Assembly: GCF_024029775.1 (NCBI RefSeq)
Contig: NZ_CP097122.1
Coordinates: 492,501 to 556,500 of the forward strand
Length of the DNA stretch: 64,000 nt
From: Fructobacillus americanaquae
GTDB taxonomy: Bacteria; Bacillota; Bacilli; Lactobacillales; Lactobacillaceae
Direction: 5' to 3'
Translations under genes and position numbers: made by a program
Shown: in pieces, positions 26,832 through 36,895 of the stretch
Numbering within the stretch: position 1 is the stretch's first letter
Layout: every line of letters starts with the position of its first letter
Notes under the pieces: generated by a model
What the model was told of the DNA's origin: nothing
What the model saw: the letters and a program-made list of their open reading frames with translations, nothing else
Databases searched by the model: none

Positions 26832-28151
26832 TCATTTCTTTCGATTTAGCCACCAGTAAAGTGGCAAACCAGCTAGAACTAAGATAACCGAAATTCCGAT
26901 TCCATGCAAATCGTTAATAATTTCAGAAATCTCAACATAAAGTGAACCCAAGATAGCCACAATGGGGATAACTGGGTACAACGGCATTGAGAAAGTTCTT
27001 TTTAGCCCATTTGGATCTTGTCGACGCAACTTAAAGGCACCAATAAAGACCAAAATATAGAACAAGAAAGTCACAAAGATCGCGTAATCCGATAATTGAT
27101 CAGGGTCTGTCAAGGCCATCATCAGGTAGGCGATGGCAACCATTAACCAAATTGCGGCATTCGGCGTCTTGGACTTGTGGTTGATTTTAGCAAAAGTTTT
27201 AGCGAAAGGAAAGTCTCCTTTTTTTGCCATTACATACAAAATCCGTGGAAACGAGACCACTTTCCCGTTTAAAGTACCAATCAATGAAACTAAAACAGCG
27301 ACTGAAAGGACACGGCCACCCCAGTAACCAAAGGCATTCGTAGCCATCTTCAATGTGGTATTTTCACCAAGAGAAACAATTTCATTAGCAGTTAATGACC
27401 GATAAGCCCCATAAGAAATGCCCATATAAGCAACAATTACAATCAAGATGCCAGTAATGATTGCCCTTGGCAAAACCTTTTGCGGGTTTCTGATTTCACC
27501 AGAAATATTTGCTAACGTCACCCAGCCATCATAGGCAAAAAGAGTAGCCAAAACGGCAACCCCAAAACCACCGGCACTTGAATGCGACATAGTTGTTACC
27601 ATTTGGCCCAATGCATCATGCTTGCCAAAGAAAAGGCCAAAAATAATCAAGGCGACAATCGGCAACATCTTAATCACAGTTGTTAAGACCTGGAAGCCAG
27701 CGGAAAAATGATTTGGAATCGAGTTTAACAAACCAACCAAAGCGAGAACCACCATTCCGACAGGGAATGACCACATACTTTTTAAACCAAAGAGAGAAAC
27801 AAATAAAACGCCAAAGTAAGCAGAAATTGCCCCCATCATCGCTGGGCCATAGAAAATCACCTGCATCCAACCAGCCAAATAGCCGACTGTTTTGCCATAT
27901 AGGTGGGTCAAATAAGAGTAAATGCCACCAGTTTCTGCCATTTGTGAACCGACTTCGGCTACCGTCATGCCGGCAGTCAAGGTTAGAATTCCTCCCGCCA
28001 ACCAAGCCCAAAGGGCAGTATTTGTGTCTCCTGCTGTTTGCAGGACGGATCCCTGCTTAAAGAAAATTCCAGAACCAATAATGGTTCCGATAACTAATGC
28101 TAACGATGACCAGAGGCCAAATCCTCTGTTCAACTTTTCTTCTTCTGCCAT
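26832..28151 (-). CDS. APC-family amino acid permease
   Basis: A 439-residue transporter with about 12 membrane segments. The substrate-binding signature VIGTIIGSGIFFKQG is in the first segment, and the overall pattern (VAEVGSQMAETGGIYSYLTHLYGK) is that of the L-amino acid transporter group (SteT-like serine/threonine exchangers). The precise substrate cannot be told. GGAGG precedes the ATG. It appears to be transcribed alone; the 240 bases upstream are AT-rich and hold only the PTS-gene terminator. Confidence 0.92.
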   Translation of the reverse strand: MAEEEKLNRGFGLWSSLALVIGTIIGSGIFFKQGSVLQTAGDTNTALWAWLAGGILTLTAGMTVAEVGSQMAETGGIYSYLTHLYGKTVGYLAGWMQVIFYGPAMMGAISAYFGVLFVSLFGLKSMWSFPVGMVVLALVGLLNSIPNHFSAGFQVLTTVIKMLPIVALIIFGLFFGKHDALGQMVTTMSHSSAGGFGVAVLATLFAYDGWVTLANISGEIRNPQKVLPRAIITGILIVIVAYMGISYGAYRSLTANEIVSLGENTTLKMATNAFGYWGGRVLSVAVLVSLIGTLNGKVVSFPRILYVMAKKGDFPFAKTFAKINHKSKTPNAAIWLMVAIAYLMMALTDPDQLSDYAIFVTFLFYILVFIGAFKLRRQDPNGLKRTFSMPLYPVIPIVAILGSLYVEISEIINDLHGIGISVILVLAGLPLYWWLNRKK

Positions 28152-28355
28152 TAGTGGCCCTCCAATTTAGACGAAAATCAAACATTACTATTCTAGCATA
28201 TCTTCGGACATTATAACTATATTTCCTCATAATCAATTTTATATAACAAAAAATACGAACATTATCGAATTTTTATCAAATTTCATTGCTTTATATTTAT
28301 CAAAATTGAAAAAAGATACCATAATATTCTAACGAAGCACCATCTAAAAGGCAAG

Positions 28356-28376
28356 AAAAAAAGGACCTTGCGGTCC
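28356..28376 (-). terminator. terminator of the PTS EIIC gene
   Basis: On the minus strand GGACC-GCAA-GGTCC followed by a run of seven T, 15 bases after the stop codon. Confidence 0.88.
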
Positions 28377-28391
28377 AATTTCATGCTAATT

Positions 28392-29546
28392 TTAAAGTTC
28401 TTGCTTCAAGTCTGCTGGTTCGAAGAGGTGCAAAACCTTGACGAAAATAAATTGAGTTAACAAACCAACCACGACAGGAATAACTACCCAGGCCAATAGA
28501 GCAACAATTGGTGAAATAAAGTTATTCATGACTGAACTTGGTACAGCAGCATCCTTAATCATTGACTGCAATGGTGAAACCAAACCAATATAACCGAAAC
28601 CAGCCGTTGTTGGCGTTCCTTGGATATTAAAGATTGCCACTGCGATACTTGATAATGCACCAGCAAACATGAAGGACAAAATCATCACAGGCTTCTTAAA
28701 GATTGACGGCATCATGCCCTTCATCGCTCCCAAGAAGATAGCAACAGTTGTTCCCTTCTTATTCACCTTCCATGAATTCAAAAGTAAGACAATCGTTGTC
28801 GCAACGACACCCATGGCTGCCGCACCAGAAGCCATCCCATGCAAATTAATGGCCAAGGCAATTCCAACCGTTGAAATTGGTGTGATAATAATGACAGCGA
28901 AAGCCATTCCAATCAAGATTGCCATTGGTAATGGGGCTAACTTAGTGAAGACTTCCACCATATCCCCAATCCAAGTCGTAATGCGAGCGACATAAGGCGC
29001 AATCACCTTTCCAAACAAGCCAACGCCACCAGCAACGATAATTGGTGACAAGATAATCGCTACTGAGCCAAAGCCGGCTAAATATCGGTCAACTAGCCAA
29101 ATAGCCAAAACGGCTAAACCAGCTACCAACATCGCATTGATCACATCACCGGCGCCGTTAGCAACAAAGAGCCGGGTTGGAACAGCTAATGTCTTACCAG
29201 AAACGGGATGTACCGTGCCAGCTTTAACCATTGCCCATTGGATTGAGTTGGAAGCAGCAACTGTCGCCAGTGCCACAACACCCGTGTCAAGCGCCTTCAT
29301 CTTGAAGTTCATCGCCACAGCCATTCCGATTAGGAATGGAATCATTGATGTAAAAAGTGTCAAAATGGCTGAGTAATCAGCCCCAAGAGTTGTTTTACCC
29401 AAACCGGAAAATTGAATGATGTACTTCATCACGGCTGATGGTAACACACCAATTAAAATTCCTTGGGCGGATCCGGAAAGAACCTTAAAGAAAAAATCCT
29501 TCACGCCCAATGGCGTTTTGCCGGAAAATTGTTCTGCTGTTGTCAT
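28392..29546 (-). CDS. PTS EIIC-type membrane transporter
   Basis: A 384-residue integral membrane protein with about ten hydrophobic segments. The sequence (GVLPSAVMKYIIQF, MIPFLIGMAVAMNF, TVGIALAINLHGMASGAAAMG) matches the stand-alone EIIC_2-type family of putative phosphotransferase permeases. No EIIA, EIIB or metabolic gene is next to it, so its substrate and even PTS coupling are open. The ATG at 29546 is set by GGAGG upstream. The promoter carries a repeated TTCACAATT element. It ends at its own terminator. Confidence 0.88.
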   Translation of the reverse strand: MTTAEQFSGKTPLGVKDFFFKVLSGSAQGILIGVLPSAVMKYIIQFSGLGKTTLGADYSAILTLFTSMIPFLIGMAVAMNFKMKALDTGVVALATVAASNSIQWAMVKAGTVHPVSGKTLAVPTRLFVANGAGDVINAMLVAGLAVLAIWLVDRYLAGFGSVAIILSPIIVAGGVGLFGKVIAPYVARITTWIGDMVEVFTKLAPLPMAILIGMAFAVIIITPISTVGIALAINLHGMASGAAAMGVVATTIVLLLNSWKVNKKGTTVAIFLGAMKGMMPSIFKKPVMILSFMFAGALSSIAVAIFNIQGTPTTAGFGYIGLVSPLQSMIKDAAVPSSVMNNFISPIVALLAWVVIPVVVGLLTQFIFVKVLHLFEPADLKQEL

Positions 29547-29571
29547 ATTTTTCCTCCGCTTCACGTCTCAT

Positions 29572-29631
29572 AATTGTGAAGTTTTTATATTGCATAAAAT
29601 AGTATAACAGGTCTTTTTTAAATTGTGAAGT
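29572..29631 (-). promoter_or_regulatory. promoter of the EIIC gene with direct-repeat operator candidate
   Basis: On the minus strand TTCACA (29629-29624), 17 bases, TATACT (29606-29601). The 11-mer ACTTCACAATT occurs twice in the same orientation, at 29631-29621 (covering the -35) and 29582-29572 (in the leader), 49 bases apart. Further upstream to 29817 is AT-rich with no gene. Confidence 0.7.
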
Positions 29632-29779
29632 CCATTACAGATATTTTTGTGCTGGTTGTCCTAATTTAATAGACTTTCACTTGTTTATAATCATTATTAT
29701 TTCACTTATAAATCACTAAAACTTAACGTGAAATTCATAACTAGATTATTATAGTTCGTAATTTATTGTTTTTTATATC

Positions 29780-29810
29780 AAAAAAGCTAAAACCATTCCT
29801 GGTTTTAGCT
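29780..29810 (-). terminator. terminator of the first ldh gene
   Basis: On the minus strand AGCTAAAACC-AGGAAT-GGTTTTAGCT followed by T residues. Confidence 0.92.
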
Positions 29811-29817
29811 AAAATCA

Positions 29818-30813
29818 TTAATATTCTAACGCGTTGTCTGGTTTTTCATCATTAGCAAAGGCTAATGCAGCATTCATTGATTGGTAAATCATCGCGTGTA
29901 TTGCCTTTGTTGTATAAAAGGCAACGTGTGGCGTGATTAAAACATTGTCACGAGCGATCAAGTAAGCCAACTTTGCATCAGGTAGCTTTTCATACGACCA
30001 ATCATGCTCAAAGATACCTACCTCCCCCTCGTAGACATCCAAGGCCAAAGCAGAAATCTTACCAGAGTCCAAAGCAGCAATCGCAGCATCTGTATCGATT
30101 AAGTTTCCCCGTGATGTATTGACGATCACAACGCCATCCTTCATCTTCGCAAGGCTTTCCTCATCAACTAAGTGAACGTTTTCAGGAACACCTGGTACGT
30201 GTAATGAAATGGCATCGGCTTGAGCAAAAAGTTCATCCAAAGTATCAACGTACAATCCTTCTTCTTGTAATTCCTTATTAGGGAACTTATCGTAAGCAAT
30301 TACCTTAGAGCCGAAGCCCTTCAAGATATTAATTGCCTTACGACCAATGTTACCAGTACCGATAACACCAACAGTTTGCATCCGCATTTCACGACCAATA
30401 GTTGGTGCCCAACGCAAATCATGCTTAGCAACCTTTGCATCCATTGGCTTCGTCCGGCGCAGCAAACGAGACAATTGAATCATCGCGTGTTCTGCAATGG
30501 CATTTGGTGAATAAATGGGAACGTTTGAAAGGTTAAAGCCTAAATGCTTGGCCGCTACAAAATCAATTGTTTCCGTTCCAACATTGCGTAAGGACAGGTT
30601 CTTGATACCCAAATCAGCCAATCCTTCTAAGACATCTGCCCGATAAGGGTCGAGCTGTAAAGTGACAACAGAAGTGGCTCCCTTAGCTAAAGCAACTGTA
30701 TCAGCGGTCAAGACTTCATTCGTGTAATCAACCTCAACAGTGGGATTTTCTTCTTGCCAGCTTTTCAAAGCCGGTACTTCGTCATCACGAACTCCATAAG
30801 CAAAAACTTTCAT
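29818..30813 (-). CDS. D-2-hydroxyacid (D-lactate) dehydrogenase, copy 1
   Basis: A 331-residue NAD-dependent dehydrogenase of the D-LDH family, reducing pyruvate to D-lactate. The Rossmann motif [16 protein letters not shown] is near residue 150, with catalytic Arg in NTSRGNLIDT (near 235), Glu in DVYEGEVG (near 264) and His in TPHVAFYT (near 296). It is the same length as copy 2 and shares a central block of about 98% DNA identity with it. GGAGG precedes the ATG at 30813. It has its own promoter and terminator, so the two copies can be controlled separately. Substrate could also be another 2-ketoacid. Confidence 0.93.
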   Translation of the reverse strand: MKVFAYGVRDDEVPALKSWQEENPTVEVDYTNEVLTADTVALAKGATSVVTLQLDPYRADVLEGLADLGIKNLSLRNVGTETIDFVAAKHLGFNLSNVPIYSPNAIAEHAMIQLSRLLRRTKPMDAKVAKHDLRWAPTIGREMRMQTVGVIGTGNIGRKAINILKGFGSKVIAYDKFPNKELQEEGLYVDTLDELFAQADAISLHVPGVPENVHLVDEESLAKMKDGVVIVNTSRGNLIDTDAAIAALDSGKISALALDVYEGEVGIFEHDWSYEKLPDAKLAYLIARDNVLITPHVAFYTTKAIHAMIYQSMNAALAFANDEKPDNALEY

Positions 30814-30851
30814 TTCGACCTCCATTAATCGAGTTATTTATCGCTAAAAGT

Positions 30852-30880
30852 ATAATACGCTCTTTTGATTAAAAGGTCAA
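30852..30880 (-). promoter_or_regulatory. promoter of ldh copy 1
   Basis: On the minus strand TTGACC (30880-30875), 17 bases, TATTAT (30857-30852), 39 bases before the start codon. Confidence 0.78.
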
Positions 30881-31000
30881 TTAAATTGTCCAATTATAAA
30901 ATCGTAATTTTTTTCTTAACACCGCTTACCAATAGAAACTTAAGCTGAATAACTAATCGCTTCTATTAATTTTTTAATTAACTAAAGCAACCAGCAAAGA

Positions 31001-31030
31001 AAAAAAGCTAGGAACAACTAGTCCTAGCTT
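31001..31030 (-). terminator. terminator of ldh copy 2
   Basis: On the minus strand AAGCTAGGA-CTAGTTGT-TCCTAGCTT followed by TTTT. Confidence 0.92.
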
Positions 31031-31042
31031 CTTATAAATCGA

Positions 31043-32086
<1,044 letters not shown>

Positions 32087-32108
32087 TCAAAAAATCTGGT
32101 TAAATTAC

Positions 32109-32717
32109 TTATTTTTTCAAAGTAATTGGCTTTTCACCGGCCTTTTCCATGATTCCATCAATCAAACCATATTCTAAAGTCTCTTCAGCAGACATCCAAA
32201 AATCGCGTTCCGTATCATGAGCAATTTCAGCCAGACTTTTACCAGAACCATCAGCCAAGATTTTGTTCAACTTGTTCCGAGTCTTAGTCAGTTGGTCAGC
32301 AATAATGGCCATGTCGGTTTGCTGGGTACCACCGGCAGCCCCACCCATTGGTTGATGAATCAGGTATTCAGCATTTGGCAACATAAAACGGTGTCCCTTT
32401 TCACCGGATGCAGCAATGATTGTTCCCATTGAAGCAGCCAAGCCCATGACAATCGTGGTCACCGGAGCCTTAATGAAGTTCATCGTATCTGTAATCGACA
32501 AACCAGCGGTCACAGACCCACCTGGAGAGTTGATATACATTGCAATTTCCTTTTCAGGATCTTGAGCTTCCAAGAAAAGTAGCTGGGCAACAATTGACGT
32601 TGCCATACTATCCTCAACCTCACCTTGAACCAAAATAATGCGATCCTTCAATAAACGGGAAGGCAAGTCATATGACTCACGCCCATTTGCGGTTTGTTCT
32701 ATTACTCCTGGCCACAT
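32109..32717 (-). CDS. clpP: ATP-dependent Clp protease proteolytic subunit
   Basis: A 202-residue ClpP. The catalytic triad is visible: Ser in [14 protein letters not shown] near residue 97, His in [10 protein letters not shown] near 122 and Asp in [11 protein letters not shown] near 171. It forms the tetradecameric chamber used with Clp ATPases. The C-terminus is slightly shorter/simpler than some (GEKPITLKK). No CtsR-type heptad repeat is seen in the 84 bases between whiA and clpP, so control may be different from that in other Firmicutes. Confidence 0.97.
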   Translation of the reverse strand: MWPGVIEQTANGRESYDLPSRLLKDRIILVQGEVEDSMATSIVAQLLFLEAQDPEKEIAMYINSPGGSVTAGLSITDTMNFIKAPVTTIVMGLAASMGTIIAASGEKGHRFMLPNAEYLIHQPMGGAAGGTQQTDMAIIADQLTKTRNKLNKILADGSGKSLAEIAHDTERDFWMSAEETLEYGLIDGIMEKAGEKPITLKK

Positions 32718-32800
32718 AGCAATACTCCTTTTTGCTGTTCTTAAAATATTATTGTAACGTACTTTATCAAGAAACTAAAATCAAAACGAACGATTTCAAA

Positions 32801-33745
32801 TTAAACATTATCTAAATCAAAATCCCCACCAGATTGGATTAAATCAGCTAATTTCGCTAACTTGCGCATGCGATGGTTGGCTCCTGATTTTGAGATTTCC
32901 AGAAGAGCACCAATTTCAGCCAATGAACCATCAGGATGATCTAGTCTGGCTCTGGCAAAATCAGCTAATTTGGCAGGCAACTCATCCAAGTCGCCAATCT
33001 CCTTTTGGATTATCAAGATAGCTTGAACTTGACTATTAGCAGCATCAGCGGTCCGTTGCATATTGGCAACGTCGGCATTATTCATTCGATTAACCGAATT
33101 GCGAGTGTCACGGGCAATGCGAATATCAGCAAAATGCAGCATCGTGTGAACCGCGCCAATTAGTTTTAAAAAGTCAACAATTTTTTCAGCCCGCTTCATA
33201 TAAACAATGTAACCGGAATGCCGCGGGGTTACCTTGACTTGAAGAGTAAAATTTGTCATCAAGGCCACTAGCTGCTCAGCTAATTCTTCATGGCCAGTGT
33301 AGATTTCCAAATGGTAATTCGCCTTCTCGGGTGAGTTAACCGACCCAGAAGCCAAAAAAGCCCCGCGCAAAAAAGCTTGTTGCTTTTTTGAACTGTCCAA
33401 TAGCCAGGCCGGTACCTCCTGGTTAATCCCCAATGGATCCACACCAAGCTCTTTTAGAATTTGGTCCACCTGACTTTGCAAAACAACCAAAAGTTTTTTT
33501 CGATCCGATAGGGCAGCCCGTTGATTAACCTGAACTTCCACCACCGCCGTTGGGTAAATTTGCTTAATCAAGGTGTAAATCCGGCGCGCAATGGCCGGAT
33601 TTTCTGTTTGAACTCGGATTTCTTGGTTCATCCCCAAAGTCGAAACACCATTCATCTGCAACAAGGCAGCTAATTCTGACTTGGCAGCGTCATCTGAAAC
33701 CATTCGACCGGTTAATTCTTTTTTCACTTCTGCTGCGTAAGACAT
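32801..33745 (-). CDS. whiA: WhiA family DNA-binding protein
   Basis: A 314-residue WhiA, made of an N-terminal LAGLIDADG-like domain ([13 protein letters not shown] ... [23 protein letters not shown]) and a C-terminal helix-turn-helix ([30 protein letters not shown]). It binds DNA and, in Firmicutes, influences cell division and chromosome segregation. It begins one base after the yvcK stop codon. Confidence 0.96.
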   Translation of the reverse strand: MSYAAEVKKELTGRMVSDDAAKSELAALLQMNGVSTLGMNQEIRVQTENPAIARRIYTLIKQIYPTAVVEVQVNQRAALSDRKKLLVVLQSQVDQILKELGVDPLGINQEVPAWLLDSSKKQQAFLRGAFLASGSVNSPEKANYHLEIYTGHEELAEQLVALMTNFTLQVKVTPRHSGYIVYMKRAEKIVDFLKLIGAVHTMLHFADIRIARDTRNSVNRMNNADVANMQRTADAANSQVQAILIIQKEIGDLDELPAKLADFARARLDHPDGSLAEIGALLEISKSGANHRMRKLAKLADLIQSGGDFDLDNV

Positions 33746-33746
33746 C

Positions 33747-34712
33747 TTACTCCTTTGTTAGTGAAACCAATACGTCGGCCACTTTGTCCCCATCATGAAA
33801 GGCACCAGCATCACGCAAAGCCAAAAAATCCTTGGAGATACTTTGGGCACCCTCTTGTCGAATTTTGTCCGGGTCTTGGACAACTTGCTTTGAAATTTCA
33901 CCCCACTTTTGGTAGTCAACAAAATCTGCCGGCACCTCTTGATTATTGGTTAAAACAAAATCAACCAGATTTTGCCCTAAATGACGGTTGAGAACAGCCA
34001 AATGTTCAGCGTCGGTGTAAGAATCCGTTTCCCCTTTTTGGGTCATAATATTAGCAATATAGACCTGCTTAGCACTGGTCGCTTGCAACGCCTCTTTAAT
34101 CCCGGGAACAACAATGTTAGGCAAAATTGACGTAAAGAGTGATCCTGGCCCAAAGACAATTAAATCAGCTGCTAGAATAGCTTCAATTGCCTCAGGACAA
34201 GCTACTATTTCTTTTTCTGCTTGGCTTGGCTCTACCCAGACATGATTTAAAGCCTGGTGAGCAGCAGTTATGGCAGCCTCGCCCTCCAAAAACTGACCAT
34301 TTTTTGTCTGAGCATGTAAAATTAATGGCTGCTTCGCAACAGGGTAGACATGACCCTTAATTTTCAAGTAATGAGCCAAACGGGCAATAGCGACCGAAAT
34401 ATCGCCAGTCATTTCTGTTAAAGCGGCAATCAAGAGGTTGCCAACTGCATGTTTTGCCAAAAAAGCATCATTTGTTTTAAAGCGATACTGAAAAAGGTCT
34501 AGTAATTCCTGATCACCGGATGACATGGCGACTAAGATATTGCGGATATCCCCAGGTGGAATAATGTTGACATAATCACGCAATAAGCCAGAAGACCCAC
34601 CATCATCAGCAACCGTTACAATTGCCGTCAAATCAACATCATGCTGGATTAGTGGGCGAATAATCACGGGCAAACCCGAACCCCCACCAATCATCACAAT
34701 TTTTGCAGTCAT
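33747..34712 (-). CDS. yvcK: YvcK family gluconeogenesis factor
   Basis: A 321-residue CofD-like UDP-sugar-binding protein. [20 protein letters not shown] at the N-terminus and [14 protein letters not shown] near residue 36 are the signature, and [13 protein letters not shown] near 195 is also typical. It is needed for gluconeogenic growth and cell-wall homeostasis in B. subtilis. It pairs with whiA as expected, but rapZ, which normally lies directly upstream, is not there. Confidence 0.96.
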   Translation of the reverse strand: MTAKIVMIGGGSGLPVIIRPLIQHDVDLTAIVTVADDGGSSGLLRDYVNIIPPGDIRNILVAMSSGDQELLDLFQYRFKTNDAFLAKHAVGNLLIAALTEMTGDISVAIARLAHYLKIKGHVYPVAKQPLILHAQTKNGQFLEGEAAITAAHQALNHVWVEPSQAEKEIVACPEAIEAILAADLIVFGPGSLFTSILPNIVVPGIKEALQATSAKQVYIANIMTQKGETDSYTDAEHLAVLNRHLGQNLVDFVLTNNQEVPADFVDYQKWGEISKQVVQDPDKIRQEGAQSISKDFLALRDAGAFHDGDKVADVLVSLTKE

Positions 34713-34793
34713 CTTTCGATCCTCTCTGGTGCTTATACTAAGAGTATTTTACCATTTTTATGGGTTCGTAATGAAAGGGAAAATCAGAAATTT

Positions 34794-35426
34794 CTAAACA
34801 AAATCGGTAGTTTCATCAATTTCGCCTCCCAACAATTGAGCGTTTTCTTGCATCGACCAATAGCCGTCATTAGTCACAATAAAAGCATCAAGGAGTGGCA
34901 AGCTTAAGTCCTGCCCTAGCTGATATAGTCGCTTAGTAAATTGCTTGTCTTGAACTGAAGGTCGTAAGTTCCCCGACGGATGGTTATGAGCAATGATAAT
35001 GGCATAGGCATTGGCTAATAGGGCTCGTTGAAAAATTTCGCGCGGTGAAGCAGCCACCTCAGTCAGGGTACCGACAAAGACGACTTCCCAACCAATTACG
35101 TCTAATTGTGTATTCAAAAGAGCCAAAAAAAGTTGTTCTTGCTTTAAGAGGCCTAATTTTTCCTTTGCAAAAGCGCCAACCATGTTGGAATGTCGGGCAG
35201 AAAGTAAGATTGGTCTTCGTTCCGACAAAAAAGCCACACCTAAGTGCATCGCGATTAACAACGCCCGGTTCGGTCCAGGATTTTCAGCGATAAAATCAGT
35301 CTTTGTCTCATAATCGAGTTCCCAAAAAAAATATTTTTCAGGAAAATACAGCTGAAAAATCTCACTATTCTTTTGGCCGTTCTCACCAATAGCCTCGTAA
35401 AAATTAAAAACCTGATTTTTCATCAT
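34794..35426 (-). CDS. radC: RadC-like JAB/MPN domain protein
   Basis: A 210-residue RadC family protein. The metal-binding motif IIIAHNHPSGNLRPSVQD is intact near residue 150, with the upstream Glu expected in the N-terminal part of the domain. Despite the name, RadC is not an established repair factor. The ATG at 35426 is chosen because AAGGAG lies nine bases before it; the annotated-length frame from 35444 includes that site. It follows an MFS gene and folC; folC-radC neighbours are usual in Firmicutes. Confidence 0.9.
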   Translation of the reverse strand: MMKNQVFNFYEAIGENGQKNSEIFQLYFPEKYFFWELDYETKTDFIAENPGPNRALLIAMHLGVAFLSERRPILLSARHSNMVGAFAKEKLGLLKQEQLFLALLNTQLDVIGWEVVFVGTLTEVAASPREIFQRALLANAYAIIIAHNHPSGNLRPSVQDKQFTKRLYQLGQDLSLPLLDAFIVTNDGYWSMQENAQLLGGEIDETTDFV

Positions 35427-35494
35427 ATTGCAATTCTCCTTCAAGCAATCAGACGAAAAAACCAGGTTAAAATTATCAAAAAAGCAAAACGGCT

Positions 35495-36895
35495 CTAATC
35501 CTTAATGACCATTGGGCCATCACCGGCACCTTTCATGACCTTCATCGACAGATAAACAGCCAAAGCAATTAGGATGACATCAAAACGATAAGTCCACTGA
35601 ATACCATTCAATGTTGCTGCAGACATATTCGTTGCACCCTTTTGGAAAATTGAAATAATCGAAGCAGCCAAGGCGATTCCAACAGCGGCTGAGTAATTGT
35701 TAACCGCTGAAAAAATCGAGTTACCAGCACTATGAAATGCTCGGTCGAGATGTGAAATGGCATTGGTCATATTGTTTCCAAACCAGAAACCACCACCTAA
35801 CTGGGTAATCACAAAGGCAATCGTCATCGACCAAACGGTAAATGGTACCAAGACAATCCATACCATACCAAGGACAATGAATCCTAGACCAATCGCATTC
35901 GGCAGTTTAGGACCAAAGCGATCATACAAGTTTCCAGAGATAATCGACATAATGGCAAAACCAATAGCACCAGGGAAAAGAGACAGACCCGCAACGCTTG
36001 AACTTTGCTTCAAAACTAACTGTAGCCCCATTGGAATTGCGTAGTTAAAGGTTAAGTTGACAACCTGAATTAAGACGGCCGCTAAGACTGCCTGGCGAAA
36101 CATTGGCAGTGCAAACATCTTTGGTGAAAGTAGTGGCTCCGCTTCTTTTTGAGCATAGAAATAATATCCGAAGATACCAATTAACATCACTGCTAATGCC
36201 GTCAAGCTCAAAATATTGAAAAGACCATGACCAGACAAGCGGTCAACCGTGATTAAACCGCCAACAAAGAAGCAGGATAACAATAGCCAACCAATCAAAT
36301 CAAAGCGGGCTTTCTTCAGCGGATCAATTTGCTGAATGGTAAACCAACCAACGATTAGGGCAAAGAGTTGGATTGGCAAAACCACCCAGAAAATCATGTG
36401 CCAACCGTAATAGGCCGTTAAGAAGCCACCAAAGGCTGGGCCCAAAGCCGGCGAAAAGGAAACAATTAAAGAGGCTAAACCAATCATCGTCCCCCGCCGG
36501 TTATCAGGAACCTGCTCAAAGACCACATTGTTCATTAGTGGTAGACCAACACCGGCACCAACTCCCTGCAACAGGCGGCCAAAAAGAATGAGGCCAAACT
36601 GGTTAGAGGTTGCATCAATGAAAATTCCAATCAATGACACAACCCCGGCCACCATAAACTGAGATCGGTTACTAAAGCGGGCCTTGAGCCAAGGCGACAT
36701 AATGACAATCATGGATGTCAATAAAATCACCCCGGAGGTCAACCACTGGACCGTTGCTGAATCAACATGTAATTGTTTCATCAAGGCTGGGAAGGAAACG
36801 TTCAAAGCTGTTTCCAACATAATATCCGTAAACCCAAGTAAGGCAATCGCCAAAATACTCAAGATTAGTCGTGGGCTTAAGACTTTTTCTGGCAT
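35495..36895 (-). CDS. MFS drug:H+ antiporter, DHA2 (14-TM) type
   Basis: A 466-residue transporter with about 14 membrane segments. FPALMKQLHVDSATVQWLTSGVILL near residue 35 and GRLLQGVGAGVGLPLMNNVVF near 110 are the DHA2-family motifs (motif A and C regions). Close relatives are multidrug efflux pumps; the substrate is unknown. Its start lies inside the last 19 bases of folC, in another frame, with GGAG ahead of the ATG, so translation is probably coupled. It interrupts the folC-radC order. Confidence 0.92.
   Translation of the reverse strand: MPEKVLSPRLILSILAIALLGFTDIMLETALNVSFPALMKQLHVDSATVQWLTSGVILLTSMIVIMSPWLKARFSNRSQFMVAGVVSLIGIFIDATSNQFGLILFGRLLQGVGAGVGLPLMNNVVFEQVPDNRRGTMIGLASLIVSFSPALGPAFGGFLTAYYGWHMIFWVVLPIQLFALIVGWFTIQQIDPLKKARFDLIGWLLLSCFFVGGLITVDRLSGHGLFNILSLTALAVMLIGIFGYYFYAQKEAEPLLSPKMFALPMFRQAVLAAVLIQVVNLTFNYAIPMGLQLVLKQSSSVAGLSLFPGAIGFAIMSIISGNLYDRFGPKLPNAIGLGFIVLGMVWIVLVPFTVWSMTIAFVITQLGGGFWFGNNMTNAISHLDRAFHSAGNSIFSAVNNYSAAVGIALAASIISIFQKGATNMSAATLNGIQWTYRFDVILIALAVYLSMKVMKGAGDGPMVIKD

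Noticed and set aside
32718-32800. CtsR operator before clpP
   Set aside because: No pair of GGTCAAA-like heptads is present in the interval.
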